This document shows positions 46,084 through 54,088 of a stretch of 64,000 nucleotides of DNA, piece after piece. The stretch comes from Loktanella sp. DSM 29012 (GTDB taxonomy: Bacteria; Pseudomonadota; Alphaproteobacteria; Rhodobacterales; Rhodobacteraceae). Under the pieces are notes generated by a model that was given only the letters and a program-made list of their open reading frames with translations, did not search any database and was not told where the DNA came from. Position 1 is the stretch's first letter; each line of letters opens with the position of its first letter. A program made the translations under genes and the position numbers. The stretch is taken from the NCBI RefSeq assembly GCF_900110705.1, contig NZ_FOEJ01000003.1, positions 62,001 through 126,000 on the forward strand, written 5' to 3'.

Positions 46084-46590
46084 ATGGCCGATTACGACGA
46101 TCCCGAAAACACGATCATCATGACACTCAAAGACGGCGATGTCGTCATCAAGCTGTTGCCCGACGTGGCACCCAAGCATGTCGAGCGGATGAAGGAACTG
46201 GCCCGCGCCGGCAAATATGACAATGTCGCATTCCACCGTGTGATCGACGGCTTCATGGCGCAGACCGGCGACGTGCAGCACGCCAACATGGAAAACAACT
46301 ATGCCCCCGGCCGCGCTGGCACCGGTGGGTCCGATCTGCCCGATCTGCCTGCGGAATTTTCCAAGGTTCCCCATGCGCGCGGCAGCCTGGGTGCGGCACG
46401 GTCCGCTAACCCGAACTCGGCCAACAGCCAGTTCTTCATCAACTTCAAAGACAACGATTTCCTGAACGGTCAATACACCGTTTACGGTCAGGTCATCGAG
46501 GGCATGAAGCATGTCGACAACATCGCCAAGGGCGAGCCACCCGCGAACCCCGACCGCATGATCAAGGTCGTGGTGGCTGCCGATGCTTAA
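46084..46590 (+). CDS. Cytoplasmic peptidyl-prolyl cis-trans isomerase (cyclophilin)
   Basis: Cyclophilin of 168 residues without signal peptide. FHRVIDGFMAQTGDVQ, GSLGAARSANPNSANSQFFI and FLNGQYTVYGQVIEGM are the family signatures, with Arg of FHR and the Phe of QFF at the active site. It overlaps a second cyclophilin gene by 8 bp, which carries a signal peptide; the pair serves cytoplasm and periplasm. Confidence 0.94.
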   Translation: MADYDDPENTIIMTLKDGDVVIKLLPDVAPKHVERMKELARAGKYDNVAFHRVIDGFMAQTGDVQHANMENNYAPGRAGTGGSDLPDLPAEFSKVPHARGSLGAARSANPNSANSQFFINFKDNDFLNGQYTVYGQVIEGMKHVDNIAKGEPPANPDRMIKVVVAADA

Positions 46591-47131
46591 ATTCGCCATT
46601 CCCCTTGCATTGATGGCCAGCCCCGCGCTGGCCACCGGTCTGGACATCGAAATTGCGGGCCAGGCCAATGGTACCGTCAGCATCAATCTGTTCGAGGATG
46701 TGGCCCCGCTGCATGTCGCACAGATCACGTCCATTGCGGCCGCTGGCGGCTATGACGGCGTGGTGTTTCACCGCGTGATCGACGAATTCATGGCGCAGAC
46801 CGGCGACGTGCAATTCGGCGTGACCGGGTCCGATCTGTCGCGTGCCGGCACCGGCGGGTCCGATCTGCCTGACATTCCTGCCGAATTCAGCGACAGCCTG
46901 TCGTTCGAACGCGGCGTTGTCGGCATGGCGCGCAGCCAGAACCCGAACTCGGCCAACAGCCAGTTTTTCATCATGTTCGAACCGGGTCCGTTCCTGGATG
47001 GTCAATACACCATCGTGGGCGAGGTCACATCCGGCATGGATGTCGTCGACCAGATCAAACGCGGTGACGGCCCCAACGGGTCGGTCACGTCTGATCCCGA
47101 CGTGATGACGACCGTCACGGTCACCGAATAA
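46583..47131 (+). CDS. Exported peptidyl-prolyl cis-trans isomerase (cyclophilin)
   Basis: Second cyclophilin, 182 residues, with a signal peptide (KFAIPLALMASPALA, cleavage after ALA) and thus periplasmic. Active-site motifs FHRVIDEFMAQTGDVQ and MARSQNPNSANSQFFIM match its neighbour closely, indicating tandem duplication with relocation. Its ATG lies inside the end of the first gene (8-bp overlap). Confidence 0.94.
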   Translation: MLKFAIPLALMASPALATGLDIEIAGQANGTVSINLFEDVAPLHVAQITSIAAAGGYDGVVFHRVIDEFMAQTGDVQFGVTGSDLSRAGTGGSDLPDIPAEFSDSLSFERGVVGMARSQNPNSANSQFFIMFEPGPFLDGQYTIVGEVTSGMDVVDQIKRGDGPNGSVTSDPDVMTTVTVTE

Positions 47132-47137
47132 ACCAAC

Positions 47138-47165
47138 GGCCCCTTCATCGCAGGGTGAGGGGGCC
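47138..47165. terminator. Possible terminator between the cyclophilins and selO
   Basis: Stem GGCCCCTTCA / TGAGGGGGCC (one G.U pair) with an 8-base loop, just after the cyclophilin stop and 80 bp before the convergent selO stop. The T-run is poor (ATTCAG). Confidence 0.45.
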
Positions 47166-47248
47166 ATTCAGTATCCCCGGCAGCGGCCCAAAGGTCGTGC
47201 GGCTAGGCGGATAGCATGGCGCAAGGCGCCGAATGCCAGTTCAATCCG

Positions 47249-48655
47249 TCAGGTGCCGCAGAACGTGGCGCGGACCTCCTCGGACGGTTCAGGCGGCAGC
47301 GCATAGGGTGCGCGCGCCTCGTCCAGTGTCGCATAGGGGGCGGTGACGACCTGCAACATGCGGTGAAACGGCGCGAAATCGCCGCCCGTTGCGGCCGTGA
47401 TGACCTCTTCGACGCGGTGATTGCGCGGAATGACCAGCGGATTGGCCTTGGCCATGATCGCATGATGGTCCGTTGCGCGCCTGCCTGTCCAGCGGGTGGT
47501 CCAATCCTGCCAGCCGGGCATGTCATCCGGGTCATCCCCGTTCGTCATCCGCGCAAAGGTCGCAGTGAAATCGGCATCCGATTGCGCCATGAGGGTCAGC
47601 AGATCCTGGATCAGTGCCGCATCCTCGGGGCTTGGGTCATCCAACCCCAACTTGGCCCCGAATACCTGCACCCAGGCCTGTTGATAGATGTCCGAAAACC
47701 GATTGATGCGCGTGGTGAAATCCGCGACCGCCGCATCCTGATCCGGCATCAGCGGGATCAGCGCGGTTGCCAGCTGCGCCAGGTTCCAGACCGCGATGCC
47801 AGGCTGATTGGCGTAGGCATAGCGCCCCATCCGGTCGATGCTGGAAAACACCTTTTGCGGATCATAGGCATCCATGAACGCGCAAGGACCATAGTCGATG
47901 GTTTCCCCCGCAAGGCTGCAATTATCCGTGTTCATCACCCCGTGGATGAACCCCAGTCCCATCCATTTGGCGACCAGTTCCGCCTGCGCTGCAACCACGG
48001 CGTCCAGCAGGCCCGCCGGGCCATCCGCATCCGGATAGTGGCGCTGGATCGTATAGGCTGCCAGCACGCGCAGCGCATCCGTGTCCTGCCGTGCGGCGTG
48101 GATCTGGAATGTGCCGACGCGGATATGGCTGCTTGCGACGCGGGTCAGGACAGCACCGGGCAGCATCGTCTGACGGTAGACCTGTTCCCCGGTCGTGACG
48201 GCCGCCAGCGCGCGGGTGGTCGGCACGCCCATGGCGTGCATGGCCTCTGACACCAGATATTCGCGCAGAACCGGACCCAGCCACGACCGGCCATCGCCGC
48301 CCCGTGAATAGGGCGTGGGGCCAGACCCCTTGAGCTGGATATCGCGCCGGATGCCGTCGGTGCCGATCACCTCACCCAGCAGGATCGCGCGACCATCGCC
48401 CAATTGTCCGGACCAGTTGCCGAACTGATGCCCACCGTAGAGCTGCGCCAGAGGGGACGCCGCGTCCGGCAGGACATTGCCTGCGAACACAGCCGTCGCG
48501 TCCGGCGTGTGCAACCATGCGCCGTCGATCCCCAAAACGTCCGCCAGATCGTCATTCACGGCAATCGCGCCTGGTGCCGCGACCGGGGTGGGTGCGATCG
48601 TCGTGTAGAACGTACCCGGCAGGGCCGCGAAACTATTGTTGAACGGAATTGTCAT
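47249..48655 (-). CDS. selO: Protein adenylyltransferase SelO (YdiU/UPF0061)
   Basis: Pseudokinase-fold enzyme of 468 residues that transfers AMP to protein hydroxyl groups in characterised SelO. Seen: YGGHQFGNWSGQLGDGRAIL, QLKGSGPTPYSRGGDGRS, VLREYLVSEAMHAMGVPTTR, and GVMNTDNCSLAGETIDYGPC with the catalytic Asn/Asp. Bacterial forms use Cys or nothing where animals have selenocysteine; here a Cys occurs three residues from the end (TFCGT). Its ATG overlaps the stop of the acetyltransferase gene. Confidence 0.93.
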   Translation of the reverse strand: MTIPFNNSFAALPGTFYTTIAPTPVAAPGAIAVNDDLADVLGIDGAWLHTPDATAVFAGNVLPDAASPLAQLYGGHQFGNWSGQLGDGRAILLGEVIGTDGIRRDIQLKGSGPTPYSRGGDGRSWLGPVLREYLVSEAMHAMGVPTTRALAAVTTGEQVYRQTMLPGAVLTRVASSHIRVGTFQIHAARQDTDALRVLAAYTIQRHYPDADGPAGLLDAVVAAQAELVAKWMGLGFIHGVMNTDNCSLAGETIDYGPCAFMDAYDPQKVFSSIDRMGRYAYANQPGIAVWNLAQLATALIPLMPDQDAAVADFTTRINRFSDIYQQAWVQVFGAKLGLDDPSPEDAALIQDLLTLMAQSDADFTATFARMTNGDDPDDMPGWQDWTTRWTGRRATDHHAIMAKANPLVIPRNHRVEEVITAATGGDFAPFHRMLQVVTAPYATLDEARAPYALPPEPSEEVRATFCGT

Positions 48656-49101
48656 AGCGGGTCAGTCATCATCCTGGGGCTGGGAACGGGCCGAAACCCC
48701 GTGCGGGTGCAGAACCGGGCCAGTCCTGCATCATCGTTGGGCAGAATGACATGCATCGCCTGCAACTGTGCCCGTTGCAGGTTCACCGTGACCGCGTGCA
48801 GCACCTCTGTCCCGATCCCGCGCCCCCGGACCGAGGGACGGATGAACACCTCTTCCAGCCAGCCGACCAGACCGCCATGCGGGACAGACCAACCGAATGT
48901 CACGGTAACATAACCCAACGGCGCACGCGCGGGGCCGATCAGCCAGATCGCGCCAAGCGGCGAACCGTCCAGCAGGGGACCCGCGACCATCGCGCGATGC
49001 GCATCGTCGAATGGCAGGCCGGATTCTTCGTGATAGCGGGCCATCAACGCGAGGACACGGTCTGCCATGTCAGGTCCGGCCAGGGTGATGGCGGTGCTCA
49101 T
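48652..49101 (-). CDS. GNAT family N-acetyltransferase
   Basis: Protein of 149 residues with the acetyl-CoA binding motif RPSVRGRGIGTEVLHAV near 90-105 and a preceding strand LGYVTVTFGWSV. Substrate unknown. It overlaps the nucleoside hydrolase gene by 4 bp upstream and selO by 4 bp downstream, so all three are made from one transcript. Confidence 0.85.
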   Translation of the reverse strand: MSTAITLAGPDMADRVLALMARYHEESGLPFDDAHRAMVAGPLLDGSPLGAIWLIGPARAPLGYVTVTFGWSVPHGGLVGWLEEVFIRPSVRGRGIGTEVLHAVTVNLQRAQLQAMHVILPNDDAGLARFCTRTGFRPVPSPRMMTDPL

Positions 49102-50033
49102 AGCTGCGCCAAACGTTCGGTCAGCAGCGCAAAGAACCTGTCTGCATCTACATCGCCGATGAACAGCGCGTTGGGGGTTCGGTCAGTGACGCGCCACCAA
49201 TCCGCGACCGTCATGCCCAGCGTCAGGTCCGATGCGGTTTCGATTTCCACGTTGATATGGCGTCCGCTGAACAGGTCGGGTTGCAACAGGTAAGCAATGA
49301 CACAAGGGTCGTGTAGCGGCGCACCGGCCGATCCGTATTTTTCCTTGTCGAACCGTTCAAAAAAGCCGGTCCATTCCGCGACCGCCTGACCCACGGGCGT
49401 GCCGAGGTTGCGGAACGCATCGACACGCGGTTGTGTCGTCAGCGCCTTGTGCGTGACGTCCAATGGCAGAACGACCAGCGGCACACCGGCGGCAAAGACC
49501 GCCTTGGCAGCCTCTGGGTCGACATAGATGTTGAATTCGGCAGCGGGTGTGATGTTGCCGACCTCGAAATAGGCGCCACCCATCAGCACGATTTCCTGCA
49601 CGCGGTCCACGATGTCTGGCGCGCGGTGAAAGGCAGTCGCGATATTCGTCAATGGTCCCAGCGGGCACAGCGTCACGGTGCCCGCTGGTGCGGCGCGAAG
49701 CGTGTCGATGATGAAATCAACCGCAAGCTGGTCCTGCACCGGCATGACAGGGTCGGGCAGGGTCGGGCCGTCCAATCCCGTCTTGCCGTGGACATGTTCC
49801 GCGGTGACCAGCTTGCGGGCGATGGGGGTGTCGCAGCCTGCGTAGACGGGCACGTCGGTCCGGTTGGCAAGTTCGCAGATGATACGCGCGTTTTTCGCCG
49901 TCAGCGCCAGTGGCACGTTGCCTGCGACACAGGTCAGGCCCAACAGGTCCAATTCGGGCGATGCCAGCGCCAGCAGGATGGCGACGGCGTCGTCCTGACC
50001 GGGGTCTGTGTCGATGATGATCTTGCGTGCCAT
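49098..50033 (-). CDS. Inosine/uridine-preferring nucleoside hydrolase
   Basis: Calcium-dependent ribohydrolase of 311 residues cutting nucleosides to base and ribose. The N-terminal DTDPGQDDAVAILLAL is the metal-binding motif, and LCPLGPLTNIATAF, VLMGGAYFEVGNITPAAEFN and LPLDVTHKALT follow in family order. It is the first gene of the minus-strand set nucleoside hydrolase-GNAT-selO with ATGA overlaps. Confidence 0.93.
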   Translation of the reverse strand: MARKIIIDTDPGQDDAVAILLALASPELDLLGLTCVAGNVPLALTAKNARIICELANRTDVPVYAGCDTPIARKLVTAEHVHGKTGLDGPTLPDPVMPVQDQLAVDFIIDTLRAAPAGTVTLCPLGPLTNIATAFHRAPDIVDRVQEIVLMGGAYFEVGNITPAAEFNIYVDPEAAKAVFAAGVPLVVLPLDVTHKALTTQPRVDAFRNLGTPVGQAVAEWTGFFERFDKEKYGSAGAPLHDPCVIAYLLQPDLFSGRHINVEIETASDLTLGMTVADWWRVTDRTPNALFIGDVDADRFFALLTERLAQL

Positions 50034-50181
50034 GGTCTGTCCTTTTCTTTGTCCCTATGTGGCCCGCCAGTGCCAGCGGGGCAAGGAGGGACCGCCAAGG
50101 CGGCGGACCTTTGCAAGGTGTGGAACACTTGCGCGGCTCTGGCGGTTGGGATGGCAACATCACACCATGAAAGGATATGTC

Positions 50182-50448
50182 ATGAAATTTGCCCCGTTGA
50201 TCCCCGCCGCGGTTCTGACGCTGGCCGGATGCGATGCCGCCCAGCAAAACGGCGGGCCGGGTCTGACCGAAACCTACGAGTCGATCCAGGACCAGTACCC
50301 CGATATCACGCCAGAGCTGTTTGCACGGTTCGATCGTGATGGTGACGGCCTGCTGAGTGGTTTCGAACAGCAGCAACTGTTCAGTCAGGCACAGAACCCC
50401 AACGGGATAACCGGCACATTGGGACGTCTCGACGACGACGAGATCTGA
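50182..50448 (+). CDS. Small EF-hand lipoprotein
   Basis: Protein of 88 residues. Signal peptide KFAPLIPAAVLTLAGC ends with a lipobox (LAGC), so it is a lipoprotein. The mature part has one perfect EF-hand loop, DRDGDGLLSGFE, after a helix (ITPELFARF), indicating calcium binding. The ATG at 50182 follows GAAAGGA; an ATG at 50167 lies before that site. Function beyond this is unknown. It stands alone, divergent from the nucleoside hydrolase gene. Confidence 0.75.
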   Translation: MKFAPLIPAAVLTLAGCDAAQQNGGPGLTETYESIQDQYPDITPELFARFDRDGDGLLSGFEQQQLFSQAQNPNGITGTLGRLDDDEI

Positions 50449-50456
50449 AACGACAA

Positions 50457-50482
50457 TGGCCCGCCCTGATCGGACGGGCCAC
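50457..50482. terminator. Weak hairpin between the EF-hand lipoprotein and ilvN
   Basis: Stem TGGCCCG / CGGGCCA with an 11-base loop between convergent genes; no clear T-run, so a weak candidate. Confidence 0.35.
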
Positions 50483-50489
50483 ACATTAT

Positions 50490-51062
50490 TCAGACGATGC
50501 TGTCGCCACCCCGTGCGAGGGCGGCCACACCCGTGCGTGCCACCTCTTGCAGGCCCAAGGGGCGCATGAGTTCGGCGAAGGCGTCGATTTTCTCCGGGGT
50601 TCCGGTGATTTCGAACACAAAGCTTTCCAGTGTGCTGTCCACGACGCTGGCGCGAAAGATATCGGCCAGACGCAGCGCTTCGACGCGGGCATCGCCCTTG
50701 CCACGCACCTTGAGCAGGGCCAGTTCGCGTTCCACGCTCGGGCCTTCGACGGTCAGGTCGTGCACCTCGTGGACCGGAATGATCCGGCCCAGCTGCGCCT
50801 TGATCTGGACTATGACCTGCGGCGTGCCGGATGTGACGACCGTAATGCGGCTGCGATGACCCGTATGGTCGATTTCGGCGACGGTCAGGCTTTCGATGTT
50901 GTAGCCGCGACCGGAAAACAGGCCGATGACCCGCGCCAGAACGCCCGGTTCGTTTTCCACGATGACCGCCAGCGTGTGCCGTTCGATCACGTCGGAAAAA
51001 TGCGACCGCAGGTCATAGGCGGAATGGCTGGAAGAGCCTTTTTTGATCTTGAGTGCTGACAT
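50490..51062 (-). CDS. ilvN: Acetolactate synthase small (regulatory) subunit
   Basis: Regulatory subunit of 190 residues for valine feedback control of acetolactate synthase. The ACT domain begins HTLAVIVENEPGVLARVIGLF with SGRGYNIESLTV, followed by the C-terminal domain (RELALLKVRG, DIFRASVVD). It follows ilvB by 33 bp in the attenuator-led operon. Confidence 0.95.
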   Translation of the reverse strand: MSALKIKKGSSSHSAYDLRSHFSDVIERHTLAVIVENEPGVLARVIGLFSGRGYNIESLTVAEIDHTGHRSRITVVTSGTPQVIVQIKAQLGRIIPVHEVHDLTVEGPSVERELALLKVRGKGDARVEALRLADIFRASVVDSTLESFVFEITGTPEKIDAFAELMRPLGLQEVARTGVAALARGGDSIV

Positions 51063-51095
51063 TTCGTAATCTTTCCAATTCCTTGGCGGATGGCC

Positions 51096-52847
51096 TTAGA
51101 CCATCACCGCGCCAGTGGCCGTGATCGCACCTTGCGTTTTCGCGTTCGGCAGCAACATTTCGTTGTGACCCTTGCCCGACGGGATCATGGGGAAACAGTT
51201 TTCGTGTTTCTCGACCAAACAATCCAGAATCACCGGACCGTCGTAATCGATCATTTCCTGAATCGCGTCGTCCAGATCGGCCGCGTCATCGACCTTGATG
51301 CCCTTGGCACCAAAGGCCTCGGCCAGTTTGACGAAATCGGGCAGGGCCTCAGACCAGCTGGACGAATACCGCTCGCCGTGCAGCAGCTCTTGCCACTGAC
51401 GCACCATGCCCAGCCGTTCGTTGTTCAGGATGAATTGTTTGACCGGCAGGCGATACTGCATGGCCGTGCCCATTTCCTGCATGTTCATCAACCACGACGC
51501 CTCGCCTGCGACGTTGATGACCAGCGCGTCGCGGTGCGCCATCTGCACACCGATGGACGCAGGCGTGCCGTACCCCATGGTGCCAAGGCCACCGGACGTC
51601 ATCCAGCGGTTCGGATCCTCGAACCCCATGTATTGCGCGGCCCACATCTGGTGTTGGCCGACCTCGGTCGTGACGTAGCGGTCATAGCCCTTTGTCAGGG
51701 CTTCGAGACGGGAAATGGCGTGCTGCGGGCGGATGACCGACCCGGTCTGTTCGTACCCAAGGCAGTCAATCGCACGCCATGCGTCGATCTGTTTCCACCA
51801 CTTGGCCAGACCTTCGGTGTTAGTCTTGCGCCCGTTGGCCTTCCAGACCTTCAGCAGGTCCTCCAGCACATGGGCCACGTCGCCCAGGATCGGCATGTCG
51901 ACGCGGATAACCTTGTTGATGGAGGATGCATCAATGTCGATATGCGCCTTTTTCGATTTCGGGCTGAAGGCATCGACGCGCCCCGTGATCCGGTCGTCGA
52001 ATCGCGCACCGATGTTGATCATCAGGTCGCAGTCATGCATCGTCATGTTGGCTTCATAGGTGCCGTGCATGCCCAGCATGCCCAGCCACTTGTCGCCTGA
52101 TGCGGGATAGCAGCCCAGGCCCATCAGCGTGGATGTGATCGGAAAGCCGGTCGCCTCGACCAGTTCGCGCAACAATTGGCTGGCCGCCGGACCAGAGTTG
52201 ATGACGCCGCCTCCGGTATAGAACACCGGGCGTTTCGCCGTTTCCATCGCACGCGCCAGTTCGGTGATCGTGTCGATATCGCCCTTCACCTGCGGGTTGT
52301 AGTGAGAGGTGCGTTTGGATTTTTCGGTATAATGACCGGTCGCGAACTGCACGTCCTTGGGGATGTCGATCAGCACGGGGCCGGGACGACCGGCGGTCGC
52401 GATGTGAAACGCCTCGTGAAGGGTGCCTGCCAGCTTGTCGGTTTCCTTGACCAGCCAGTTGTGTTTCGTGCAGGGGCGCGTGATGCCGACGGTGTCGGCC
52501 TCTTGGAACGCGTCGGACCCGATCATGAATGTCGGCACCTGTCCTGTCAGCACGATGATCGGGATACTGTCCATCAGCGCATCCGTGAGGCCGGTGACCG
52601 CGTTGGTTGCGCCGGGGCCGGATGTGACCAGCGCCACACCGGGTTTGCCCGTGGACCGGGCGTAACCTTCGGCGGCGTGAACGGCACCCTGTTCATGGCG
52701 CACCAGAACGTGCTGGATCTTGTTTTGCTGAAAAATCTCGTCGTAGATCGGCAGCACGGCCCCACCGGGGTAGCCGAACACGACCTCGACCCCCTGATCG
52801 ATCAGGGCCTGAACCACAATTTTTGCGCCGGTCATCGTTTTTGTCAT
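51096..52847 (-). CDS. ilvB: Acetolactate synthase large (catalytic) subunit
   Basis: Thiamine-diphosphate enzyme of 583 residues, first common step of valine, leucine and isoleucine synthesis. GYPGGAVLPIYDEIF, RHEQGAVHAAEGYARSTGK (catalytic Glu), SGPGATNAVTGLTDAL and the C-terminal TPP motif region (VAGEASWLMNMQEMGTA, MVRQWQELLHGERYS) are clear. It is preceded on the minus strand by a leader peptide and attenuator (52880-52980). Confidence 0.96.
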   Translation of the reverse strand: MTKTMTGAKIVVQALIDQGVEVVFGYPGGAVLPIYDEIFQQNKIQHVLVRHEQGAVHAAEGYARSTGKPGVALVTSGPGATNAVTGLTDALMDSIPIIVLTGQVPTFMIGSDAFQEADTVGITRPCTKHNWLVKETDKLAGTLHEAFHIATAGRPGPVLIDIPKDVQFATGHYTEKSKRTSHYNPQVKGDIDTITELARAMETAKRPVFYTGGGVINSGPAASQLLRELVEATGFPITSTLMGLGCYPASGDKWLGMLGMHGTYEANMTMHDCDLMINIGARFDDRITGRVDAFSPKSKKAHIDIDASSINKVIRVDMPILGDVAHVLEDLLKVWKANGRKTNTEGLAKWWKQIDAWRAIDCLGYEQTGSVIRPQHAISRLEALTKGYDRYVTTEVGQHQMWAAQYMGFEDPNRWMTSGGLGTMGYGTPASIGVQMAHRDALVINVAGEASWLMNMQEMGTAMQYRLPVKQFILNNERLGMVRQWQELLHGERYSSSWSEALPDFVKLAEAFGAKGIKVDDAADLDDAIQEMIDYDGPVILDCLVEKHENCFPMIPSGKGHNEMLLPNAKTQGAITATGAVMV

Positions 52848-52879
52848 TGTCTCGTCCGTTCAATGCTGTCGTCTGGCAT

Positions 52880-52948
52880 AAAAAAACCCCCGGCGTGACA
52901 CGGGGGCGCATGGGAACCTGATGGGTCAACCGTTACCGGCCCATGCGC
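52880..52948 (-). promoter_or_regulatory. Branched-chain amino acid transcription attenuator of ilvBN
   Basis: Terminator stem CCCCCG (52887-52892) with CGGGGG (52901-52906) and an 8-base loop, followed on the minus strand by seven T (complement of 52880-52886), about 33 bp before the ilvB start. Upstream, GCGCATGGG (52906-52914) pairs with CCCATGCGC (52940-52948), the latter inside the leader peptide's last codons; a middle ATGGG (52921-52925) offers a competing pairing. These alternative folds plus the leader peptide fit ribosome-controlled attenuation. Which pairing acts as the antiterminator needs an RNA fold. Confidence 0.75.
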
Positions 52949-52980
52949 GTCTTTCCTACAATTAGTACGACAGTGTTCAT
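52933..52980 (-). CDS. ilv leader peptide (15 residues)
   Basis: Short ORF reading MNTVVLIVGKTRMGR, with Val, Val, Leu, Ile, Val at codons 4-8, the amino acids made by the downstream pathway. The ATG at 52980 has AAGGA seven bases upstream. The stop (TAA at 52933-52935) lies in the attenuator. Stalling at the VVLIV codons when these tRNAs are uncharged would favour readthrough into ilvB. Too short for normal gene finding. Confidence 0.8.
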   Translation of the reverse strand: MNTVVLIVGKTRMGR

Positions 52981-53002
52981 GCGAATTTCCTTAGGTGTGG
53001 GG

Positions 53003-53031
53003 ACACTATGCGCAGGGTTTCACAGGGTCAA
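53003..53031 (-). promoter_or_regulatory. Promoter of the ilv leader-ilvB-ilvN operon
   Basis: On the minus strand TTGACC (-35, 53026-53031) and TAGTGT (-10, 53003-53008) are separated by exactly 17 bases. Transcription would start near 52995, about 15 bases before the leader peptide ATG, as usual for attenuator operons. Confidence 0.6.
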
Positions 53032-53104
53032 CAGGCCCGCTGGATAAAATGTCGCCAAAGGGGGTGGTTTTGGTAACTTTCTTTCAGCAGGTGATGTGAC
53101 GGGA

Positions 53105-54037
53105 TCAGTTCGCGCGAGTCGCGTCGGGCAGATCATTGCTGTCAGCCGTGCTGCGGTCGGCGTTTGCGGGTGCGGGATTCTGTTTTGCCTGCGCCTCCAG
53201 TTCTGCATCGATTTCGGCGCCGAACAGCACGATGAAAGACGACAGCCACAGCCACATCAGCAGGATGATCACGCCACCCAAGGCCCCAAAGGTTTCGTTG
53301 TAGCTGGCGAAATTCTGCACGTAAAAGGCAAACCCGGCCGATCCGGCCAGCCACAGGACGCAAGCCACCAGCGCACCGGGGGTGATCCAGCGCCACTTGC
53401 GCGGTTTGCGGGCAGGACCGTAGCGATACAGGATCGCAAGGCCCGCCGCGACCAATAGCAGCACGATCGGCCAGCGCACCAGAATGATGATCCATTCCGC
53501 ATTCGGATCGAGCCGGATGAAATTCAACATCACCGGCAGCAGCACGAGTGCTGCCACGATGACGAAAAACCCGATCACCATGGCAAATGTCAGCACGATA
53601 CGCGCCATCAGGTTGCGCAGGAAACTGCGCGCCTCCTCGACGCGAAAGGCGACATTCAGTCCCTCGATCAGCGCCGACATGCCGGCGGATGCCGAATAGA
53701 ATGCCGTCAGCACACCGATGATCGCGGCCAGCCCCAGACCGCCGCTGTCGGACCCTGCCACCGATTTGGCCTGATCCAGCACGATCTGCGCGGCCTCTTG
53801 CGGCATAAACGCCGAAAGGGTCTGCATCTGGTTCACCAACATGGACGGATCGGTAAAATACCCAGCCAGCGCCATGGCGGCCACGATCCCCGGAAACACG
53901 GCCAGCAGCCCGTAAAACGCGCAACCCGCTGCGATCAACGTCAGATGATCGCGGCCGATGTTTGCAAAAATGCGTTTGACGACCGCGATCCAGCCCTTGG
54001 CCGTCAGCGATCCGGGGTGCGCCGTGCTATCTGTCAT
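53105..54037 (-). CDS. YihY/virulence factor BrkB family membrane protein
   Basis: Integral membrane protein of 310 residues with about six helices: HLTLIAAGCAFYGLLAVFPG, AAIIGVLTAFYSASAGMSAL, IVLTFAMVIGFFVIVAALVL, IILVRWPIVLLLVAAGLAIL, and later GVIILLMWLWLSSFIVLFGA, which is followed by EIDAELEAQ, the usual ending. Function in the family is not settled. Its C-terminal tail (after residue 275) is hydrophilic and variable. Confidence 0.9.
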   Translation of the reverse strand: MTDSTAHPGSLTAKGWIAVVKRIFANIGRDHLTLIAAGCAFYGLLAVFPGIVAAMALAGYFTDPSMLVNQMQTLSAFMPQEAAQIVLDQAKSVAGSDSGGLGLAAIIGVLTAFYSASAGMSALIEGLNVAFRVEEARSFLRNLMARIVLTFAMVIGFFVIVAALVLLPVMLNFIRLDPNAEWIIILVRWPIVLLLVAAGLAILYRYGPARKPRKWRWITPGALVACVLWLAGSAGFAFYVQNFASYNETFGALGGVIILLMWLWLSSFIVLFGAEIDAELEAQAKQNPAPANADRSTADSNDLPDATRAN

Positions 54038-54088
54038 CCTGTTCCTTTCGGATTGCGTTCGGGCCGCGTGGTGCCGAACGGAGATCGG

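Noticed and set aside
51090-52100. Open plus-strand frame of 336 codons over ilvB
   Set aside because: Antisense shadow of acetolactate synthase with low-complexity His/Arg-rich translation.
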